From Bremerella volcania (lineage in GTDB: Bacteria; Planctomycetota; Planctomycetia; Pirellulales; Pirellulaceae), in NCBI RefSeq assembly GCF_007748115.1, contig NZ_CP036289.1, forward strand, positions 3,100,001 through 3,164,000: a DNA stretch of 64,000 nt, in the 5' to 3' direction. A program made the position numbers and the translations under genes. Below are positions 57,688 to 64,000 of this stretch, piece by piece. Every line of letters starts with the position of its first letter. The stretch's first letter is position 1. The notes under the pieces were generated by a model. The model was given only the letters and a program-made list of their open reading frames with translations, ran no database searches and was not told the DNA's origin.

Positions 57688-57690
57688 CCA

Positions 57691-58776
57691 TTAAGGTGTT
57701 ACGAAACCGCCAGTGGTTGGCTGGGAACAGCCTGTGGTTTCTGGAATGGTCAACGGAAGATTACGCAAACTGCGAACGGCCAGCCAGGCAAAACACTCGG
57801 CTTCCAGTGTGTCCGGACTGAGGTTTCGCTGATCAATCGTGCGTACCATTGGGAATCGCGAACGAAGGCTCTTCATGATCAGGGGATGATGCGCCCCTCC
57901 GCCAGTTACCCAAAGTATTCCCGACGGCCCTGGCATCGTGCTGATTGCTGCTTCCACGGCGCCGACCGTTACTGCACACAGTGTGGCGGCACCATCTTCG
58001 ACGCTCAAACCGGAAACGTCGATGTGGTCGAACTCGAAGCGGTCTGCCGACTTCGGAAGTGGTCGCATGAAATAGGGTGCGGATAGAAATTCATCGACGA
58101 GCGTTTGCTGTACCTTGCCGCGACTGGCCAGTTGACCATCCATATCGTGGCTCAGTCCAGCCATTTCCTGGGCCCACTCGTCCAAGAGTCCGCAACCGGG
58201 GCCTGTATCCGCGGCGACGATCGATCCGTCAGTTCCAAGCCACGTAAGATTGGCAATCCCTCCAAGATTGAGGACTCCGACAGAATGCTTTTCATCGCGA
58301 AATAGGGCTTGATGAAAAAAAGAGGCCAGAGGGGCACCGCGGCCTCCACGGGCCATGTCGCGACGGCGAAAGTCCGAAACGACTTGTAGCCCGGTCTTTT
58401 CAGCCAGGAGCCATGGATTGCCCAACTGCATCGTCACTCCATCGCTCGGCAGATGTCTTACCGTGTGCCCGTGAAATCCGATCAGCATGGCAGCGTTCGC
58501 GATGGTTCCCAATTGCTGTTTGAGGACTTCAACGGCTTCGGCATGATGCAGTGTGATTTCTTGCTCCAATAAAAGCAGTTCGTCCAAGCGAACGTTGTGC
58601 TGGGAGGCTTCGAGAATGCGAGATCTCAGTTCTGCATCGTAAGGATGCCGCAGTCCTCCATGAAACTTGACGAAATCCTCGCCGTCGGTCGAGATGATCG
58701 CTGCATCGACACCCTTGGCCGAACTGCCACTCATGAGTCCAATTACGGTGCGACGATGATGCAGGCTTTCGCTCAT
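57691..58776 (-). CDS. anmK: AnmK-like anhydro-N-acetylmuramic acid kinase (divergent)
   Basis: A 361-aa protein from ATG 58776, which has an AAGG site 5 bases upstream; the in-frame start at 58803 lacks one. Family landmarks: VIGLMSGSSAKGVDAA, FHGHTVRH, SDFRRRDMARGGRGAPLAS, NLGGIANLTWL and DTGPG with the presumed catalytic base Asp190 (E. coli/P. aeruginosa numbering Asp182), plus a late GGGAHHPLIM. In typical AnmK the first motif is GTSxDG and the others HGQT and GGQGAPL; here GSSAKG (Lys21 in place of Asp), HGHT and GGRGAPL. The enzyme normally phosphorylates and opens 1,6-anhydroMurNAc to MurNAc-6-phosphate. The changes could alter or lower that activity. It is divergent from the XylR-type regulator. 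Confidence 0.9.
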   Translation of the reverse strand: MSESLHHRRTVIGLMSGSSAKGVDAAIISTDGEDFVKFHGGLRHPYDAELRSRILEASQHNVRLDELLLLEQEITLHHAEAVEVLKQQLGTIANAAMLIGFHGHTVRHLPSDGVTMQLGNPWLLAEKTGLQVVSDFRRRDMARGGRGAPLASFFHQALFRDEKHSVGVLNLGGIANLTWLGTDGSIVAADTGPGCGLLDEWAQEMAGLSHDMDGQLASRGKVQQTLVDEFLSAPYFMRPLPKSADRFEFDHIDVSGLSVEDGAATLCAVTVGAVEAAISTMPGPSGILWVTGGGAHHPLIMKSLRSRFPMVRTIDQRNLSPDTLEAECFAWLAVRSLRNLPLTIPETTGCSQPTTGGFVTP

Positions 58777-59000
58777 GAGTACCTTAGGACGCTTGTGTTC
58801 CACCCTGACGCGGGGAGATTATTCGCCATGGCTATGTGGCTCGCGGTCCAGCTTACTACGCTGTCCATTTGAAGAAAGCCCCCGACAAACCGGCATTAGC
58901 AATTTGATAAATAATTATCGCTTCTGCGCAATTGCCATGGCCAAGAGAGTTAGAATAGAGGGAAGCTTTCGATAGCCACCGAGGGACTAGAAAACCGTTC
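58777..59000. promoter_or_regulatory. Divergent anmK/regulator promoter with candidate operator
   Basis: 224 bases between anmK (leftward) and the XylR-type regulator (rightward). AATAATTATC at 58910-58919 is followed after 5 bases by TGCGCA (58925-58930) and then ATTGCC. GATAA (58906-58910) and TTATC (58915-58919) form a palindrome around it. The pair repeats the blocks found in the symporter/murQ promoter, pointing to a shared operator for the regulator encoded next to it. Confidence 0.5.
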
Positions 59001-60188
59001 ATGACCAGCATCACAAAACCATCCGATGAAAAGCTTCTGGTCCAAGTCGTCGCCGTAATGGTCGAAACCGAAACGAGTTGGGGGCGTCGAATCATACGAG
59101 GTATCGCCCAATACTCCGATAAGAACGCCCTCTGGCACTTGCTTATCGATCCTCGTGACCACGAACAGCGCTCGTCCTTGCCGGATGGATGGCGCGGACA
59201 TGGGGTGATCGCCCGGTTGTCTTCACGGCAGCAGATTGAACAGATCCAGCAGCGTAATATTCCTGCCGTAGACGTTGACGATATTGGACCCTCGATTCCC
59301 GAAATTGGTCGTGTTATCACCGACGAGTCAGCCCGCGCTGAATTGGCCATTGAACATTTATTAGCTAGGGGATTCACTCAGTTCGCTTACTTTGCCCCGC
59401 CAAGCCACCGCTATTCCAGCAACCGTGGCGATGCATTCCAACAGACGGTTGCTGCGCGCGGATACTCGTGTCATACGTACCGCCCAGGTTACCGGGCTGG
59501 GCGTAAGATCTCTTGGGGAGAACAGCAGCGCCGCGTCAACCGGTGGCTACTTTCACTACCGCGACCCATCGCTATTCTTGCTGTCGATGCCCATCACGCT
59601 CGACAATTAGCCGAGGTTTGTCACTTCTCAGGGATACGAGTACCGGATGACTTTGCGATCTTGGCAGGCGATTCAGATGATTTGCTGTGTGAGGTGTCGA
59701 CACCACCACTTTCGGCCGTATCACTTGCCTGTGAGCGAATCGGATACGAGGCAGCCGCGATGCTTCATCAGATGATGGAAGGCAGGAAAGCACCGAGTGA
59801 GCCTGTGCTTATTCCCCCACACGGCGTCGCCAGCCGTCAATCGACCGATTTTCTGGCGATTGATGATCCGATGATCGTACGTGCCCTTCGGTTCATCCAA
59901 AACCATACGCAACGTGGGATTGGTGTGGATGATATTTTGCGGGAAGTCCCTCTCTCCCGCCGTAGCTTGGAAATTCAGTTCAAATCTTATCTAGGGCGGA
60001 CTCCGGCCGAAGAGATTCGCCGCGTGCAGTTAGAGCGTGCCAAGGAGTTGCTTTTGAATCGCGACCTTTCCATCACCGAGGTGGCGTTAGGTTCCGGTTT
60101 CAGCAATGCCACTCGATTTGGAATTGCCTTTCGCAAGATATTCGGCACGACGCCACGCAACTATCGCAAGACGCTTCTCAGCGAGTAA
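59001..60188 (+). CDS. XylR-type regulator: LacI-like sensor with AraC-type HTH
   Basis: A 395-aa regulator with the E. coli XylR layout. The N-terminal 270 residues are a periplasmic-binding-protein-like sugar sensor (VAVMVETETSWGRRIIRGIAQYS; DESARAELAIEHLLARGFTQFAYF; SAVSLACERIGYEAAAMLHQMM), and the last ~100 residues are the double AraC-type helix-turn-helix (DDILREVPLSRRSLEIQFKSYLGRTPAEEI, ITEVALGSGFSNATRFGIAFRKIFGTTPRNYR). It stands next to MurNAc salvage genes, so its ligand is probably MurNAc or a related amino sugar. The candidate operator upstream suggests it controls anmK and itself, and by the matching motif the symporter and murQ as well. Confidence 0.92.
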   Translation: MTSITKPSDEKLLVQVVAVMVETETSWGRRIIRGIAQYSDKNALWHLLIDPRDHEQRSSLPDGWRGHGVIARLSSRQQIEQIQQRNIPAVDVDDIGPSIPEIGRVITDESARAELAIEHLLARGFTQFAYFAPPSHRYSSNRGDAFQQTVAARGYSCHTYRPGYRAGRKISWGEQQRRVNRWLLSLPRPIAILAVDAHHARQLAEVCHFSGIRVPDDFAILAGDSDDLLCEVSTPPLSAVSLACERIGYEAAAMLHQMMEGRKAPSEPVLIPPHGVASRQSTDFLAIDDPMIVRALRFIQNHTQRGIGVDDILREVPLSRRSLEIQFKSYLGRTPAEEIRRVQLERAKELLLNRDLSITEVALGSGFSNATRFGIAFRKIFGTTPRNYRKTLLSE

Positions 60189-60351
60189 CGATCAACTAGC
60201 CAGGCAATGGCCTAAACCATGCCGAATAGCACGTATACTTAGGCGAAAGTGCAAATTCTTCAACCTGTTTTCCTGATCCTTTCGCGATGTTTCTAGCGGC
60301 GGATATTCCTTCGACGCGGAATTCTTTGCGCCTTTTATTGGAAAACAGCGT

Positions 60352-63279
60352 ATGTCATCATCCGATCGTCAACAGGATCTACGTCTGGCAATCCAGTTTG
60401 CTATGCAGAATCTAAAGTACTGGAAGCTAGACGACAACGTTCAAGCGTTTTACGAAACATGGCTTCGCAGATTGGATGCCGAGGACGAACCATGTGAACA
60501 CCTTGAACCACCCAGCCCAGATGAGCGCCCCAGAGGTGTGCGGCAACAACTTCGCTACCGCGCCTTTCTCGACCATGAATTGGATCGGCACGTACGCGAA
60601 GGGCGACTTTCAGAACAGCTGGTCGCTAACCTGCAAAAAGAGAATTGGAGAATCGAGAATGAACTCAGAGGGGAAGTCAATCCAGACGAACCGCACCAGA
60701 GAGAGAGCACGTCCGAGGATGCAGAATCCGGTGATGAGCCATCCAGCGATGACGGATCAACTGCTCACATCGATCAGCAACCTGCCATTTCGATCGCCGG
60801 TAACCTCCTTGAAGCCGTGTTGGATCCAAGAAGTCTTCAATACTTGATGATGCTTGGTTCGGCTTTGTTGGTCTTGGGCCTGGTGATCTGGCTTGCGACC
60901 CAGGGGTTCTTTGATGACCCGATGGTAATCGCCGTGTGTGCGGCAATCGTGAATTTGGCTGTTCTTGGGTTTGGTGCCTATCTGTTACGGTGCACGAGGT
61001 TCGAAACGGCCGGCCGAGGATTGACGCTTTTGGCTTGTCTCGTCATGCCGCTGCATCTTTGGTTTTATGACGCTCAGGGTTTGATAGTCCTGGATGAAGG
61101 AGGACACCTTTGGATCCCTGCCCTGGCGATCGCGGTACTCTATGCAGTTTGCGCAATCCTAGTGCGTGATTCCCTTTTCGCCTACGCGATGGTAGGCGGC
61201 ATCACGCTTACCGGCCTGATGATCTTGGGAGATCAAAGCATTGCAAGATTTTGGGAAGGGGCAGCCGTTTCCTCGTTGTTGATAGCCATTGGTGCCGTAG
61301 CGATTCATGTCGAAAGAGCATTCGTTCCAGGAGATGGTCCATTCAACCGGGACGACTTTGGTAAGGCCTTTTACCGTGCCGGACATTGTGTCTTATTGGG
61401 TGGGCTCATCGTGCTTGTTAGTTGGGCTGTCAGTTCCTGGAGCTATGGAGGGATTCTATCTGATGTGTGGAACCTCTGGCGCAGTGGCCCATTGCCTTTC
61501 GATAAACCCTCGTTGGCGACCAGCTACAAGCTGAAGATTTTGGCAACAGGACTATCCCTGTCGGCGACGTACCTCTATGGCTACTCGTACTTTGTCGTGA
61601 CAAGAAAGCCAATTTTGCTTGGCGGAGGTATCGCCACGTTTCTCTGGGCTGAAGTGATGCTGGTCGACGCGTTGCCGGTACCGGTGACGGAAGAACTCAT
61701 CATGATGGTCTTGGCGGTTACAGCGATCTTCTTTCAAGCTTTTGCCTGGAGCATTCGCGGCATCGCGGAGAAAGATGGCGAGAAGCATCCGTCGATCAGC
61801 GCGTCTACCGTTATGCAGACGGTGGCGTGTCTGTTCTTACTGGCTCCTCTGGCGATGGGAATCGCCGGATACCTTCGTAGCAGCTTCTACGTGTTTTCTG
61901 CTTATGAAATAACACCATTGTTTACCGCAGCATTGGCGGCAACGGCAGCATCGGGCTGGATAGGGTATTGGTTGACCCAAAACCGTCAAAACTATTTGAA
62001 CGCAATCTATGCCGTAAGCTCTTGCGCTGCCGTGTTGCTGGCCTCGTTTGGTGGTCTGGCCCTACTACAGTGGGAAGCTTGGGACCTGGCGGGCCCCTTG
62101 TTAATGATGGTCCCTTTGGGCTATTTGCTTATTTCCACTCGATACGCCAATCAAAGCAGGACCCACCTACAGTTAGCAGCTGTATGTGGAACATGTCTTC
62201 TAACCGTCGCCGTCTTGGTATTGGCCTATGGCCTGTCGATTCGGAGAATCGAGCCACTCACGGGTCACGCCAGCGAGATGATGCTTGCGGCGTTTCTTTT
62301 GGAAGTCAGCCTCTTCTTTGGGATGTATTCGATCTCATCGAAACAGTCAGCTGGAAACTTTCTCGCGTTGTTGGCCGGAAGTGCGGCGGTCGTGCAGTTC
62401 GAGCACTACTTAGGTACGTCGTACGAATTCGGACTGTTCACTTTTGGCTTGATTGGTCTGGTCGTGTTGTTCGTCGATCGTCTTTTCGAGTTGGAGAATT
62501 CGGAATCATCGAATGGGAATCGTTCATTCGGTCTCAGTGGACAGTTGCTTTTGAGCATTGCTGGGATGGGCAGTGTGTTGCTGGCTCTCAACCGTCTCAT
62601 GATGGTCGGCTTTCATGATGGGACGCTGGTACTCTTGCTGGGAATGATTGTCTCGTCACTATTGGCAGCATTGATTGTCGTTCCCCGAATGGTAAGCCGT
62701 TGGTACGTGGCCCTGGCCATCTTGCAGGGGGGCGCTGCTTTGTTACTGGTCGCGTTTGGATTGAAGCTCGAGCCGTGGCAGAAACTGGAGATCCTATTGG
62801 CGGTCCTGGGAGTGGTTATCCTTATTGCTTCCCATATAGGGTGGGTACAGGAAGGGGAACGCCAGGATGATTGGGTCACCCTGGGGCTTGTTGTCGGGAG
62901 CCTGCTCTTTGCCGTCCCCATGTTGACCGGTCTTCTCGGCCAACGGCTAGACTTTTACAGCGAAACAACCCGCTGGGGGCTTGTGCACGAGATTGGAGCG
63001 ATCGTCGTTGGCCTGAGCCTGTTAGGGACGGGCATTCTGTTCCGAATACGCTCGACAACCATCGTCGGGGCGATTGCGATGCTGTTATACCTTGGCACAC
63101 TCGTGGTCTATGTTCACCTGCCTGAACGCTTACAAAGCGTGGCAGTCTACATGATGATTGGCGGCGGGATATTCTTTATCGTCTCGATGCTACTCAGCAT
63201 ATTTCGTGACTATCTTTTGGCCATGCCAGAAAGGTTTCGCAATCGAAGAGGCCTGTTCCGTGTCCTGACTTGGCGATAA
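60352..63279 (+). CDS. Large polytopic membrane protein of unknown function
   Basis: A 975-aa protein. Residues 1-160 are soluble, charged and helix-rich, ending in an acidic Glu/Asp/Ser patch; the rest consists of about 25 hydrophobic segments, from LMMLGSALLVLGLVIWLAT to MIGGGIFFIVSMLLSIF, with a basic tail. Many segments carry Gly and Trp. No transporter signature, P-loop, heme site or glycosyltransferase motif was seen, and the family is not recognised (DUF2157/DUF2339-like proteins have a similar design). It lies after the MurNAc regulator but 163 bases away, so it is likely a separate unit. It converges on the DUF5690-like gene. Confidence 0.8.
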   Translation: MSSSDRQQDLRLAIQFAMQNLKYWKLDDNVQAFYETWLRRLDAEDEPCEHLEPPSPDERPRGVRQQLRYRAFLDHELDRHVREGRLSEQLVANLQKENWRIENELRGEVNPDEPHQRESTSEDAESGDEPSSDDGSTAHIDQQPAISIAGNLLEAVLDPRSLQYLMMLGSALLVLGLVIWLATQGFFDDPMVIAVCAAIVNLAVLGFGAYLLRCTRFETAGRGLTLLACLVMPLHLWFYDAQGLIVLDEGGHLWIPALAIAVLYAVCAILVRDSLFAYAMVGGITLTGLMILGDQSIARFWEGAAVSSLLIAIGAVAIHVERAFVPGDGPFNRDDFGKAFYRAGHCVLLGGLIVLVSWAVSSWSYGGILSDVWNLWRSGPLPFDKPSLATSYKLKILATGLSLSATYLYGYSYFVVTRKPILLGGGIATFLWAEVMLVDALPVPVTEELIMMVLAVTAIFFQAFAWSIRGIAEKDGEKHPSISASTVMQTVACLFLLAPLAMGIAGYLRSSFYVFSAYEITPLFTAALAATAASGWIGYWLTQNRQNYLNAIYAVSSCAAVLLASFGGLALLQWEAWDLAGPLLMMVPLGYLLISTRYANQSRTHLQLAAVCGTCLLTVAVLVLAYGLSIRRIEPLTGHASEMMLAAFLLEVSLFFGMYSISSKQSAGNFLALLAGSAAVVQFEHYLGTSYEFGLFTFGLIGLVVLFVDRLFELENSESSNGNRSFGLSGQLLLSIAGMGSVLLALNRLMMVGFHDGTLVLLLGMIVSSLLAALIVVPRMVSRWYVALAILQGGAALLLVAFGLKLEPWQKLEILLAVLGVVILIASHIGWVQEGERQDDWVTLGLVVGSLLFAVPMLTGLLGQRLDFYSETTRWGLVHEIGAIVVGLSLLGTGILFRIRSTTIVGAIAMLLYLGTLVVYVHLPERLQSVAVYMMIGGGIFFIVSMLLSIFRDYLLAMPERFRNRRGLFRVLTWR

Positions 63280-63351
63280 AAAGCCTGACATGGCGTGTGC
63301 TAGAAATACTCCCGGTTTGGTTGATAACGAAATAGGGAGCAACGTGGCGAA

Positions 63352-64000
63352 CTAAACTCGCTCGGCGACGGCAGAGGCCGTTGCCGGCTGCCGGCCATGG
63401 TTGGCGAAGTAGAGTGAAGCAATAAAAAGTGCCAGAAGAGATGCCGCCAGGGCGATCCAGCAGACCGTTGTGAAAAAGTCGAGGAAGTTCTCACGACCGG
63501 CAAATAAATTGCGTGAGAACATGATCACGACATATCCTAAATAGCCGAATGCGTCTGCAAGATACATCAGAAAACCAAGGTTTCCCCGCTCACGAGTCAT
63601 CGCCAACAGACGTTCGAAGACCGTCGTGTGAATCGCGACGTACGGTAAATAAAGGCCAAAGCCGATCAGCACCATGAATTGGAACGCACCCATCGATTGG
63701 GTTTGTTGCCCGATCAATGCGACGGCCACGATGACAAATCCAAGGGCACAAATTCCCAGGGAAAGGAAGAAGGCCAGCCGGTTATTGCGAACGTAAATCG
63801 AAAGACCGTTTACGAACATCACACCCATGGCAACCCACATTTCCGAGCGTGTGAAAATCGATGGCGCCGCTTGTTGTCCCAGATCGCCCCAAAGCTCAGC
63901 AGCGAAATCCGCCCGGATGCTACGGATGATCGTGATTAGAAGATAGATGCCTACCAAAACCGATAGCCCTAACGCATAACGGCTAAACAATGACCAGCGA
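63352..64000 (-). CDS. DUF5690/MFS-like transporter (5' partial)
   Basis: The C-terminal 215 or so residues of a polytopic protein whose frame is open to the right edge; an internal Met at 63990 is unlikely to be the real start. It has six hydrophobic segments such as WVAMGVMFVNGLSIYVRNN, GICALGFVIVAVALIG, FMVLIGFGLYLPYVAIHTTVFERLLA and LADAFGYLGYVVIMF. The ERLLA and YLADAFGYLGY blocks recall DUF5690, an MFS-related family common in planctomycetes. The substrate is unknown. An Ala-rich tail ends the protein. Confidence 0.75.
   Translation of the reverse strand, partial: RWSLFSRYALGLSVLVGIYLLITIIRSIRADFAAELWGDLGQQAAPSIFTRSEMWVAMGVMFVNGLSIYVRNNRLAFFLSLGICALGFVIVAVALIGQQTQSMGAFQFMVLIGFGLYLPYVAIHTTVFERLLAMTRERGNLGFLMYLADAFGYLGYVVIMFSRNLFAGRENFLDFFTTVCWIALAASLLALFIASLYFANHGRQPATASAVAERV

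Noticed and set aside
1-64000. CRISPR array, prophage, insertion sequence, tRNA or rRNA
   Set aside because: No regularly spaced repeats, integrase, transposase or structural RNA sequence was recognised on either strand.

Overview
The window looks like chromosome from a planctomycete, most likely order Pirellulales. This is inferred from family content: PSCyt1/DUF1549/DUF1553 cytochrome-like proteins paired with Tat-exported DUF1501 proteins, a DUF1592/DUF1552 pair, a PVC-type CxxCH dehydrogenase with HEAT repeats, a DUF1559 prepilin-like protein, several sulfatases, EF-hand proteins and a barrel-less secretin-like protein. No rRNA, tRNA, CRISPR array, insertion sequence or prophage was seen. 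The DNA is moderately GC-rich and almost fully coding.

Region 1 (1-8083) is a five-gene + strand operon with overlapping or touching stop and start codons. It encodes a small protein open to the left edge, a MoxR/RavA-like AAA+ ATPase, a 239-aa protein resembling a bpX2-type domain, a 916-aa protein with a degenerate vWA-like segment and a C-terminal beta-propeller-like half, and a 946-aa protein with a bpX6-like N-terminus, helical/TPR-like repeats and a propeller-like C-terminus. This matches the MoxR-vWA-beta-propeller (bpX) ternary systems predicted by comparative genomics to act in NTP-dependent conflict or regulation. It is the best candidate here for a poorly described system.

Region 2 (8187-30755) is a run of secreted planctomycete redox and surface genes: DUF1592+DUF1552, a ceramidase-like hydrolase with a PVC-type CxxCH dehydrogenase, glutamate decarboxylase with a membrane protein, two PSCyt1/DUF1549/DUF1553 + DUF1501 pairs, and an exported FAD oxidoreductase. 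Region 3 (30878-39273) is a sugar-acid/sugar catabolic locus: SSS symporter, DHDPS/NAL-type aldolase, fucose/arabinose-type isomerase and FGGY kinase, with a divergent GntR/FCD regulator and a sulfatase. Region 4 (39612-51067) holds a DUF1559 protein, a small exported protein, an FG-GAP/sulfatase fusion, a cysteine-synthase-like enzyme, a sialate O-acetylesterase-like protein, an EF-hand/P-domain protein and the secretin-like protein.

Region 5 (51739-60188) reads as a complete MurNAc (peptidoglycan amino sugar) salvage regulon. It contains a serine-hydrolase/NamZ fusion, an SSS symporter, MurQ, a BadF/BadG-type kinase, AnmK and a XylR-type regulator. A shared AT-rich motif lies in both divergent promoter regions. 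Two of the enzymes have unusual key residues: MurQ has Asp where E. coli has Glu83, and AnmK has Lys in place of the Asp of the GTSxDG motif. Region 6 (60352-64000) holds a large polytopic membrane protein and the C-terminal part of a DUF5690/MFS-like transporter cut by the right edge.
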